In this document: in pieces, positions 25,186 through 31,900 of the stretch
How positions within the stretch are numbered: the stretch's first letter is position 1
How the letters are laid out: each line of letters begins with the position of its first letter
NCBI GenBank assembly: GCA_022447095.1
Contig: JAKUUP010000007.1
Span: forward strand, 1-52,548
Source of the DNA: Candidatus Thalassarchaeum betae
GTDB lineage: Archaea > Thermoplasmatota > Poseidoniia > Poseidoniales > Thalassarchaeaceae
Length of the DNA stretch: 52,548 bases
Direction of reading: 5' to 3'
Program-made: the position numbers and the translations under genes
Notes under the pieces: generated by a model
Databases searched by the model: none
Seen by the model: only the letters and a program-made list of their open reading frames with translations
What the model was told of the DNA's origin: nothing

Positions 25186-26169
25186 GTGTCGAGTTACGGC
25201 AAGGACGACTTCATCGCGCCTGTGAAGGACTACGACTTCACTGCCGTGGGCGATGTGCGCTCGCTCATCGACCAGATGGGGGACGCCGGCGGCTTCACTG
25301 CCACCAAACTCGCGCACGCGCGCGATGTACTGCGTGACTCGATTGCAATGAGTGATCAGGAAGGGGTGCTGAACTGGCTCTCATTCCCTGCCTGCCTGTG
25401 CGCCACCGGAACGCGCGGCTTCTTCCTTGAGGCTCTCAAGCGCAAGTCGTTCAACGTCGTCATCACGACCTGTGGAACACTTGACCACGACATCGCTCGC
25501 ACCTATCAGGACTATTTCCACGGCGACTTCCGTCTCGACGACATCGCACTAGCCGAGGAGGGACTCAATCGGTTAGGCAACGTCGTCATTCCCAATGAGT
25601 GCTACGGGGAGATTCTTGAGCAGGTGGTCCTCCCCTGGTTGCAGGAGATTGAAGTCGAGCGCCGCGAGGCCGATCCGGATAACCCGTGGCTGGGCTTCGG
25701 CTCAGTAGAGTTGTGCTGGGCCATGGGCGATCGCATCGATGATGAGTCATCGCTTCTCCACTGGGCTGCCAAGCACCGCATACCAATCGTCATCCCCGGG
25801 CTCTCAGACGGCTCCATCGGCTCGCAACTTTTCATGCACCGGCAGAAAAGCCCTGATTTCATTGTCGACTTCCTAGCCGACGAGCAGATACTCTCTGACC
25901 TAACTTGGACAGCCAAAGAAAGCCATGCCCTGATGGTCGGTGGAGGGATCTCGAAGCATCACGTCATCTGGTGGAACCAATACCGTGGGGGCCTAGACTC
26001 AGCGGTGGGTATCACGACTGCGACCGAGCACGACGGTTCCCTCTCAGGCGCTCGTCTGCGCGAGGCGATATCGTGGGGAAAGGTTCGCCCGGAGGCGCCT
26101 CAGGTCGTGGTTGAGGGCGATGCGAGTGTACTCCTTCCGATTCTCGGCGCGGATTTATTCCGCGATTAG
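25186..26169 (+). CDS. dys: deoxyhypusine synthase
   Basis: NAD-dependent enzyme of about 327 residues transferring an aminobutyl group from spermidine to a lysine of aIF5A. Visible elements: GGFTATKLAHARDVL, FPACLCATGTRGFFLE, VVITTCGTLDHDIART, HRIPIVIPGLSDGSIGSQLF, GGGISKHHVIWWNQYRGGLD and the active-site segment SGARLREAISWGKV, whose lysine forms the enzyme intermediate. GTG 25186-25188 is the likely start; earlier in-frame starts would sit inside uvrB. The gap to uvrB is 25 bases, suggesting cotranscription. Confidence 0.92.
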   Translation: MSSYGKDDFIAPVKDYDFTAVGDVRSLIDQMGDAGGFTATKLAHARDVLRDSIAMSDQEGVLNWLSFPACLCATGTRGFFLEALKRKSFNVVITTCGTLDHDIARTYQDYFHGDFRLDDIALAEEGLNRLGNVVIPNECYGEILEQVVLPWLQEIEVERREADPDNPWLGFGSVELCWAMGDRIDDESSLLHWAAKHRIPIVIPGLSDGSIGSQLFMHRQKSPDFIVDFLADEQILSDLTWTAKESHALMVGGGISKHHVIWWNQYRGGLDSAVGITTATEHDGSLSGARLREAISWGKVRPEAPQVVVEGDASVLLPILGADLFRD

Positions 26170-26172
26170 TGC

Positions 26173-26415
26173 GTGAAAACCCCACCAATGCCGGGCAAAC
26201 GCATAAGAGCGTTCGGCAAGGCGGCCGACCCCATGTCCGTTGAAACGATGGTACAGGGAATGATAGATGCACTAACAGATGCTATGGGAGATGCTGCAAA
26301 GCACGACCGTGGCAACAGCGCCGCAGGAACGCGCGTACGAAAGGCCATGCAGGTTTGCAAGGGCTGCGCTCAGGACGTCAGGATACAGGTCCAGTCCGAC
26401 AAGAACACGCGTTGA
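26173..26415 (+). CDS. small basic protein, unknown function
   Basis: Protein of 80 residues starting at GTG 26173 (ATG 26188 is an alternative), three bases after the deoxyhypusine synthase stop. A helical middle (VETMVQGMIDALTDAMGDAA) is followed by AAGTRVRKAMQVCKGCAQDV and a basic end. A CKGC pair could bind metal or form a disulfide. The RVRKAMQ...VRIQVQ pattern recalls small Hc1/H1-like chromatin proteins, but this resemblance is weak and I do not assign it. Confidence 0.6.
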   Translation: MKTPPMPGKRIRAFGKAADPMSVETMVQGMIDALTDAMGDAAKHDRGNSAAGTRVRKAMQVCKGCAQDVRIQVQSDKNTR

Positions 26416-26416
26416 A

Positions 26417-27097
26417 TCAGTCATTTCTGTGTGCGAAGACTTCCATCAGGGCCACCCTCATGGAAACCAAAGGGCGCCAGCCCTCGCCTCCTGCGCTCAG
26501 CAGCGCGTCGTGCAGGGGGGCCAGATCAGGCCTCGCTGGCATTGGCCTATAACTCGAGGAAGCAGGGCTTGGATATTCGGTAAGGGACTCTATCGTGTGG
26601 CTGTGATGCAGGGCGTTAGTGAAACGCAGCCACAGCATCCTCATCTCTTCGACGACAGACCTCGGTGTCCAAGCTCTGCGACCACTCATGTCCAGAACGC
26701 CCTGAACCATCGCGTCCGCGTCTGCGAGGATCAGCAATGAGAGAGCGTCGGTCGCGTCTCTGACATGGACCCAATGACGTGCCTCAATATCCGGTGGGTG
26801 AATCCCCTCCGCACCATCCTTGACCCAGTCAGCCCACTCGTGGAGAACCTCGGTCCCCCAGTCCACAGCGCCCTCAGGAACCAGTAGGTCGTGAATCCGG
26901 ACGACCAGTTCGGCTTCACCGTGATAGACATGGGCGGGGACGATGGCGACATCCCCGCTAGCGCCCTCTCCGATCGCGACCGTAATTTCGGCTTCTTCGG
27001 GATCTTCAGTCAGCGTCGCTCCGGCTCGGTGGAGCCGTTCGGCCAAAGAGTGGTAAAAGGCGTCGACTGCGCCACTAATGTGGACTATCTTGGGCAT
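26417..27097 (-). CDS. SDR-like (NAD-dependent epimerase/dehydratase fold) protein, degenerate
   Basis: Protein of about 226 residues. Residues from IEARHWVHVRDATDALSLLI onward, with VQGVLDMSGRRAWTPRSVVE, match the C-terminal half of extended short-chain dehydrogenases (VHVRDxxxAL as in NDP-sugar epimerases). No glycine-rich GxxGxxG nucleotide site and no YxxxK pair are visible, so it is probably not an active dehydrogenase. Start ATG 27095-27097 (MPKIVHISG) lies 7 bases after the lysine aminotransferase stop, so the two are likely cotranscribed. The function is unknown. Confidence 0.6.
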   Translation of the reverse strand: MPKIVHISGAVDAFYHSLAERLHRAGATLTEDPEEAEITVAIGEGASGDVAIVPAHVYHGEAELVVRIHDLLVPEGAVDWGTEVLHEWADWVKDGAEGIHPPDIEARHWVHVRDATDALSLLILADADAMVQGVLDMSGRRAWTPRSVVEEMRMLWLRFTNALHHSHTIESLTEYPSPASSSYRPMPARPDLAPLHDALLSAGGEGWRPLVSMRVALMEVFAHRND

Positions 27098-27104
27098 TCT
27101 ACCA

Positions 27105-28466
27105 CTAAGCCACGGCACTGGACTCGATGCTGTTCGCAACACTTTCGAGAATGTTGAGGCCTTCGTTGACTTCGTCAGAGGAGAAAGTCAGGCTTGGGCG
27201 CAGCCTGATGCTCTGCGTCCCTGAATTCAGGACGTGCATTCCCGCTTCAAGGCAAGCTGAGTTGAACCTGTTGCGTATATCTTGGCTGGGCAGTGTGAAG
27301 GCGGCGAAGAGTCCACGTCCGCGAACGCTGCTCACCATCTCGTGTGACGCCCCGAACTCATTGAGGCCGGCAATCAGTTCGGTGCCGACCACCTCGGCGT
27401 TTCTCACTAGGTCGTCACGCTCGATGGTCTCCAGTATCAGACGGGCACGAACGAAGTCGGTCAGGTTGCCACCCCATGTCGAGTTGATCCTGCTAGAAGT
27501 CGCGAAGACGTTGTCGTCGAACTCCTTCAGGCGCGGTCCGGCCATCAGTCCGCATACTTGTGACTTCTTGCCGAAGGCTATCATGTCGGGCTCGACACTG
27601 GAGTGCTGGTGTGCCCACATCCTGCCGGTGGCGCCTATCCCGGTCTGCACCTCATCGAAGATGTACAGAGCGCCGACCTCATCGCAGACCGACCTCATGT
27701 CACGCAGGAAAGAGTCGCGGAAGTGATTGTCACCGCCCTCACCTTGGATGGGTTCCATGATGATGGCCGCCATGGTTTCGGGATTGGCCTCGGCATGGGC
27801 CCTGATGGAATCCAAAGTGGCCGCCTCACAGGCGTCCAATCGTGCGTTCTCATCCTCATCCACAGGAAAGCGAATCTTTGGGTTATCGAAGCGCGGCCAG
27901 TCGAATTTGGCGAATCGCGCGGTCTTGTTCGGATCGGTGTTGGTGACCGAGAGTGTGTAGCCAGAGCGACCGTGGAAGGCCTCATGGAAGTGGCCGATAG
28001 TCAGGTGCGAGGATTTCTCCTGATCGGTATCCCAGTCGAACTTGTCCGATGCGTCAATCCCCCTCGCCTCGCGGTCGTGCGACTTCCAATCCATCGCCGC
28101 CTTCATGGTGTTCTCTACAGCGAGTGCGCCGCCCGAGACGAAGAAGTGATGAGGCAGATATGAAGGGGCTGCGATTCTACCAAACGCAGCCACAGACTCG
28201 GCCATCGCCTCTGTATAGAGGTCCGAGTTGGCGACCTTGTTGACTGACACCCGAGCCAACTCTCCCTTAGCTGCAAGGAGATCGGGATGGTTCCAGCCCA
28301 GTGGGAGCGAGGCGAAGCAGGAGAACATGTCGAGGATGTCCCGTCCGCTCCTCGAGTCGTGGAAGTGACAGCCGGCTGACTTGTCCAAGTCGATCACGAA
28401 GTCATACCCATCAGCCAGTATGTGACGGCCAAGGGTGGAATGGACCAAGTCGGCTCCCAACCCCAT
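27105..28466 (-). CDS. lat: L-lysine 6-transaminase
   Basis: Class III PLP aminotransferase of 453 residues converting the epsilon-amino group of lysine to an aldehyde that cyclises to piperideine-6-carboxylate. Family-specific segments: SGRDILDMFSCFASLPLGWN with HPDL, FFVSGGALAVENTMKAAMDW, FHEAFHGRSGYTLSVTNTDP, AIIMEPIQGEGGDNHFRDSF, ALYIFDEVQTGIGATGRMWA and MIAFGKKSQVCGLMAG, whose lysine binds PLP. The IFDEVQTG Asp is the PLP-ring partner. The FGKKxQVCG motif favours LAT over ornithine or acetylornithine aminotransferases. It may feed lysine catabolism to 2-aminoadipate. ATG 28464-28466 start. Confidence 0.88.
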   Translation of the reverse strand: MGLGADLVHSTLGRHILADGYDFVIDLDKSAGCHFHDSRSGRDILDMFSCFASLPLGWNHPDLLAAKGELARVSVNKVANSDLYTEAMAESVAAFGRIAAPSYLPHHFFVSGGALAVENTMKAAMDWKSHDREARGIDASDKFDWDTDQEKSSHLTIGHFHEAFHGRSGYTLSVTNTDPNKTARFAKFDWPRFDNPKIRFPVDEDENARLDACEAATLDSIRAHAEANPETMAAIIMEPIQGEGGDNHFRDSFLRDMRSVCDEVGALYIFDEVQTGIGATGRMWAHQHSSVEPDMIAFGKKSQVCGLMAGPRLKEFDDNVFATSSRINSTWGGNLTDFVRARLILETIERDDLVRNAEVVGTELIAGLNEFGASHEMVSSVRGRGLFAAFTLPSQDIRNRFNSACLEAGMHVLNSGTQSIRLRPSLTFSSDEVNEGLNILESVANSIESSAVA

Positions 28467-28559
28467 GCCATCAGCGAGGCCGAATCCTCACATCAACATT
28501 CTCCGGTATCGGGTTCTCAGATTCCGTCCCATTAGCCTCCGGAATCGTTGAAAACTCGA

Positions 28560-28680
28560 TTTCCGATAATCATACAATAAATCAAACTGACTTTAGTTTT
28601 CCAATTGAAAAATTCGATAAAAGAGAAATATTCCAATTGGATTATCAGTCTTGATAATCGTATAGTATAAGTGCCAAACC
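28560..28680 (+). promoter_or_regulatory. AT-rich regulatory region with inverted repeats and TATA box
   Basis: An unusually AT-rich block within a 278-base spacer between lat (leftward) and the gene at 28745. It has a 10-base palindrome TCCAATTGGA (28632-28641), an 8-4-8 inverted repeat with halves GATTATCA (28640-28647) and TGATAATC (28652-28659), another GATAATC copy at 28565-28571, and a TATA-like TATAGTATAA (28661-28670). The repeats lie directly upstream of the TATA box, as operators do. The remaining bases of the spacer show nothing recognisable. Confidence 0.5.
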
Positions 28681-28744
28681 ACCTACTGGTCACGCGGAGA
28701 ATTGCCCTGGGGATGCACTTCTCCTCCCAACGGGGGGGAACTGA

Positions 28745-29332
28745 GTGAGCGAAGAATACAGAATACAAGAATTACTAGAGAGAGATGTCTACGTTGGTGA
28801 GACTCGAGTCGGTGTGATAACAGGAGAGCGTTTTCACCCACGCGATGAACTCGTGCGATCGATGCGAATCCAAGTCGAGGACGACGTGGCTGAGGAATAC
28901 ATGAGAAAGCCCGCAGCGCACGCTCCACTACACAAGGAATTGGTGCACAGCATCAGAGCCGATGGCGGAATTAAGCTCTCAAAGTCGATGCGCGAGTTAC
29001 AGCGAAGGTGGAGGAACACGGTCCGTATCGATGAGAAGTTGTACGCGCCTGACGAGTTGCTCGACAGAGCCGTGCTCGACAACGACAACGAGGACTTGGG
29101 TAACGTTATCGACTTGGTTAAGATCAAGCGGACCTACAAGGGTCTGGTGGTGCAACCGCACTATATCATGCGCAAGCGGCACGGGCTACCAGAGACGATC
29201 GTCGTCCCGGTAGGCCAACTAGCTAGGACAACTGCTAGAATGGATGAAATCATACTGCGCTGCTCGATGAAGAGGCTCGTCACTCTCCCAAGTTATCTAA
29301 AGCTCAATCGAGAAGGCTCGGAAGAAGAGTGA
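28745..29332 (+). CDS. PRC-barrel-like protein, unknown function
   Basis: Protein of 195 residues beginning at GTG 28745 with no nearer ATG that keeps the first domain. Two small-barrel-like segments are suggested: RDVYVGETRVGVITGERFHP near the N-terminus and APDELLDRAVLDNDNEDLGN, VIDLVKIKRTYKGLVVQPHY later, ending with IVVPVGQLARTTARMDEIIL. PRC-barrels bind RNA or act in ribosome assembly and cell division; CdpB-like PRC-barrel proteins occur in archaea. The family assignment is tentative. The preceding AT-rich region points to a regulated or strong promoter. Confidence 0.55.
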   Translation: MSEEYRIQELLERDVYVGETRVGVITGERFHPRDELVRSMRIQVEDDVAEEYMRKPAAHAPLHKELVHSIRADGGIKLSKSMRELQRRWRNTVRIDEKLYAPDELLDRAVLDNDNEDLGNVIDLVKIKRTYKGLVVQPHYIMRKRHGLPETIVVPVGQLARTTARMDEIILRCSMKRLVTLPSYLKLNREGSEEE

Positions 29333-29386
29333 GTGCCCCCCTAGGAACATCTTGAAATCAGATTCGGGTGTCCCATGTCTGCTCAA

Positions 29387-29464
29387 GGGCGTGTAGCTTA
29401 GTTTGGCTGGAGCACCCGGCTGATAACCGGGAGGTCGCAGGTTCAAATCCTGTCATGCCCACCA
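29387..29464 (+). tRNA. tRNA-Ile (anticodon GAU)
   Basis: Cloverleaf readable by eye: acceptor 5' GGGCGTG pairs with 3' CATGCCC (one G-U), discriminator A at 29461 and an encoded CCA at 29462-29464. D-arm with AGCTTAGTTTGGCTGGAGC, anticodon stem CCCGG/CCGGG around loop CTGATAA giving GAT, T-arm GCAGGTTCAAATCCTGT. No intron. It lies between the PRC-barrel-like gene and the PRPP synthetase gene. Confidence 0.95.
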
Positions 29465-29527
29465 AAACAACCCACCCAGTGCCCGTCGGCAGAGTCATGA
29501 AGGGTAATCAGAGCGGCTCCTTGTCAC

Positions 29528-30457
29528 ATGCCGGTCGTGAGTGGCTCCTCCGGCCGCGATGTGGCAGCCTCTCTGGCTCCCCTTCTCGGGATGCAGCACA
29601 TCGAACTGGTGAGCCGTAGGTTCCCTGACGGCGAGGGTTACGTGCGCGTCCCGTCCGATGCTATCGACGCCGTTCGCGCCGAGCCGGTCGTGCTGGTATC
29701 GAACACCTACCCAGACTCCGGTGTCGTTCAGACCGTCCTCCTGCTCGAGGCGGTGGCGGACGTTCGCAAGGGCGAGCTTTCTAACCTCGAGGAAGAGGAG
29801 CCACAGAGTCTCGACGACGTAGGACCTGGCATCTACCTCGCGATCCCCTACTTCGGCTACTCGCGCCAAGACAAGCGCTTCTCAAAGGGCGAGGCACTCT
29901 CCGCCCGCGTCATCGCCGAGATCCTCGAGCGCAGCTGCGATGGCATCGCAATCCTCGACCTGCACGAGCCGGCGGCCCTAGAGGGAATGGGCGTGCCTAT
30001 GCAGTTCGTCAGTTCGATGCCGGAAATCGCCGAGCGGTTGCAAACTGAGGTCGGCCCCGATTTCATCCTCAGCCCAGACAAGGGTGCCATCGTCAGGGCC
30101 ACCGAGGTAGCGGGCCTGATCGGCTGCGAGTTCTCCTACCTCGAGAAGACCCGCGTCGATGCCCACACCATCGAGCACACCCCCAAGGACCTCGACGTCA
30201 ACGGCAAGGTCGTCGCCATCGTTGACGACATGATTAGTACCGGCGGCACCATCTGCCGTGCCAGCGACGCGTTGCGCCGTCAGGGCGCGGTCGAGGTCCA
30301 CGCCGCCTGCACCCACGGCCTGTTCACGGGTGGAGCGATCCTGAGGTTGGCTAGCCACGTCGACGGCGTGCACAGCACAGACTCGCTGCCCAACCCGAGG
30401 GCCGTGGTGAGTGCGGCACCGGCTCTGGCCCGAGGCCTGAAGCGGCTGATGAGTTAG
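29528..30457 (+). CDS. prs: ribose-phosphate pyrophosphokinase
   Basis: Protein of 309 residues making PRPP from ribose-5-phosphate and ATP for nucleotide, His and Trp synthesis. Motifs: ELVSRRFPDGEGYVRV, VVLVSNTYPD, AIPYFGYSRQDKRFSKGEAL (the catalytic flexible loop with ATP-binding Arg/Gln), AILDLHEP, PDFILSPDKGA and the PRPP loop VVAIVDDMISTGGTI. The sequence is of the archaeal class, with GLFTGGAILRL near the end. Start ATG 29528 lies 63 bases after the tRNA. Confidence 0.95.
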   Translation: MPVVSGSSGRDVAASLAPLLGMQHIELVSRRFPDGEGYVRVPSDAIDAVRAEPVVLVSNTYPDSGVVQTVLLLEAVADVRKGELSNLEEEEPQSLDDVGPGIYLAIPYFGYSRQDKRFSKGEALSARVIAEILERSCDGIAILDLHEPAALEGMGVPMQFVSSMPEIAERLQTEVGPDFILSPDKGAIVRATEVAGLIGCEFSYLEKTRVDAHTIEHTPKDLDVNGKVVAIVDDMISTGGTICRASDALRRQGAVEVHAACTHGLFTGGAILRLASHVDGVHSTDSLPNPRAVVSAAPALARGLKRLMS

Positions 30458-30496
30458 CCAATGCGACCTATGGTCGGTTTCTGTCAATCCGTTTCG

Positions 30497-30503
30497 TTTA
30501 TAT
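30497..30503 (+). promoter_or_regulatory. TATA box of the L7Ae-S28e-L24e operon
   Basis: TTTATAT, 46-52 bases upstream of the L7Ae ATG. Transcription would start near 30525-30530, leaving a short leader with a GAGGAG ribosome-binding sequence (30535-30540). Confidence 0.55.
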
Positions 30504-30548
30504 CAGCCACGCCGTGCGGCGGCTTACCTAACACGAGGAGTAGTTCCA

Positions 30549-30929
30549 ATGAGTGTACATATAGCATTTGAAACCCCGAACGACATACAAGAGCAGGTCT
30601 ACGAGATGGTCAAGTCTCTGGGCAAGGACGGTCGTGGCCGACTGAAGAAGGGGGCCAACGAGGTCACCAAGGCGGCAGAGCGCGGCAACGCGAAGATGGT
30701 CGTCATGGCCGAGAACGTGAATCCAGGCGAGCTTCTGGCTCACATCCCTATGATCTGCAGAGAGAAGGAAATCCCGTTCATCTACGTCGAGGACCAGGCA
30801 TACCTGGCTGAGGCGGCTGGGATGAGCCTAGGGACTAGGACTGCTGCGATAGCGGTCATGGAAGTCGATAATGAGGCCGAGGACAAGTTCAAGGAAGTCC
30901 GCGGCCACTACGAAACTCTGTCCGCGTGA
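30549..30929 (+). CDS. rpl7ae: 50S ribosomal protein L7Ae
   Basis: Archaeal L7Ae of 126 residues, a kink-turn RNA-binding protein in the large subunit, box C/D and H/ACA guide RNPs and RNase P. Diagnostic parts: GRLKKGANEVTKAAERGNAK, MVVMAENVNPGELLAHIPMI, CREKEIPFIYVEDQAYLAEA and AGMSLGTRTAAIAVME. It opens an operon with S28e (25-base gap) and L24e. A GAGGAG sequence precedes the ATG. Confidence 0.97.
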   Translation: MSVHIAFETPNDIQEQVYEMVKSLGKDGRGRLKKGANEVTKAAERGNAKMVVMAENVNPGELLAHIPMICREKEIPFIYVEDQAYLAEAAGMSLGTRTAAIAVMEVDNEAEDKFKEVRGHYETLSA

Positions 30930-30954
30930 GCACCGATAAAGGAGGAGATTTAGT

Positions 30955-31173
30955 ATGGCACAGGAGGCATGGCCCGCGGAGGTAGTCGAGGTCATCGGCC
31001 GGACCGGTATGAGTGGCGAGGCCACTCAGGTGAAGGTCCGCGTCAACGACTCGGCCAACCCCCGAGACATCGGCCGCATCATCACCCGCAACGTTCTGGG
31101 TCCAGTGCGCGAGGGCGACATCCTGATGCTGCACGACACGGGTCGGGAGGCCCGCCGTCTAGGTGGAAGGTGA
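30955..31173 (+). CDS. rps28e: 30S ribosomal protein S28e
   Basis: Protein of 72 residues with the S28e OB fold: [20 protein letters not shown] and [20 protein letters not shown], ending with the conserved [20 protein letters not shown] and ARRLGGR. A strong ribosome-binding site AAGGAGGAG (30939-30947) precedes ATG 30955. It is followed 5 bases later by L24e, the usual archaeal order. Confidence 0.97.
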   Translation: MAQEAWPAEVVEVIGRTGMSGEATQVKVRVNDSANPRDIGRIITRNVLGPVREGDILMLHDTGREARRLGGR

Positions 31174-31178
31174 GAGAG

Positions 31179-31370
31179 ATGCCAGAACGCCGCGTCTGCA
31201 GCTTCACCCACGAGGAGATCGAACCGGGCACTGGCATGATGTACGTCAAGCGCGATGGCAGCGTGTTCTGGTTCAAGGACAGCAAAGCTCGCAAGAACAT
31301 GCTCAAACTCAAGCGCAACCCGCGCCGGCTCAAGTGGACCCGTCGCTACGAGAAGGGCGGCATCAAGTAA
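31179..31370 (+). CDS. rpl24e: 50S ribosomal protein L24e, zinc ligands lost
   Basis: Protein of 63 residues; the start ATG 31179-31181 overlaps nothing and sits 5 bases after S28e. EIEPGTGMMYVKRDGSVFWF with KDSKARKNMLKLKRNPRRLK and WTRRY identify L24e. The family normally has four Cys ligands (CxxC and FCSSKC). Here the first pair is VCSFTH and the second region is FKDSKA, so only one Cys remains and zinc is probably not bound. The rest of the protein is well conserved, so it is likely functional. Confidence 0.93.
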   Translation: MPERRVCSFTHEEIEPGTGMMYVKRDGSVFWFKDSKARKNMLKLKRNPRRLKWTRRYEKGGIK

Positions 31371-31400
31371 CCTAGTCTAGGAAATCCGTTGCCCCTAGGG
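31371..31400. promoter_or_regulatory. CTAG palindromes after the ribosomal operon, upstream of ndk
   Basis: CCTAGTCTAGG (31371-31381) starts directly after the L24e stop, followed by CCCTAGGG (31393-31400). The core CCTAGTCTAGG recurs on the opposite strand upstream of the EF-1 alpha gene inside a longer inverted repeat (45021-45035). It may be a terminator element or a regulator site for translation genes; inferred only. Confidence 0.35.
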
Positions 31401-31449
31401 AATAGTGTCCTACTTTGCGTTGAAATAGGGGAGGGGGGTCGCCCGCCCC

Positions 31450-31872
31450 ATGGGAGACTCTCAGACCACCTTCATCATGATCAAGCCGGACGGCGTCCGG
31501 CGTGGTCTTGTTGACGAGATAATCGGACGCTTCGAGGGAATTGGTCTGCGGATGCTAGGCAGGCGCGATCTGACGCCCCCGCTGGAGTTGGCAGAGGAAC
31601 ACTACGCCGTTCACAAGGAGCGCCCGTTCTACCCTGATCTCATCGAATTCATCACCTCGGGCCCAGTAGTGGCCATGGCATGGAACGGGGAGGATGCAAT
31701 CGCAGCCTCTCGCAAATTGATTGGGGCTACAAACTGGGAGGATGCCGATCCGGGCACCATCAGGGCGGACTTCGCCCGCAGTATCGACCAAAACGTCATT
31801 CACGGCTCGGATGGCGAGGAAACAGCGGCTTTCGAATTGGGACTTTGGTTCCCCGGTGGTCTTGGGGACTGA
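31450..31872 (+). CDS. ndk: nucleoside diphosphate kinase
   Basis: Protein of 140 residues equilibrating nucleoside triphosphates through a phospho-histidine. It has [40 protein letters not shown] with [14 protein letters not shown], and the catalytic-histidine loop [20 protein letters not shown]. Normal length for archaea. It precedes the IF-2 gene by 28 bases, as in many Euryarchaeota (L7Ae-S28e-L24e-ndk-IF2 order). Confidence 0.96.
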   Translation: MGDSQTTFIMIKPDGVRRGLVDEIIGRFEGIGLRMLGRRDLTPPLELAEEHYAVHKERPFYPDLIEFITSGPVVAMAWNGEDAIAASRKLIGATNWEDADPGTIRADFARSIDQNVIHGSDGEETAAFELGLWFPGGLGD

Positions 31873-31900
31873 AAAGAGGGAGTAGTATGAGGTGGGTCAC

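Noticed and set aside
26417-27097. Active NDP-sugar epimerase
   Set aside because: Only the C-terminal SDR pattern is visible; the Gly-rich nucleotide motif and the YxxxK active site are missing.
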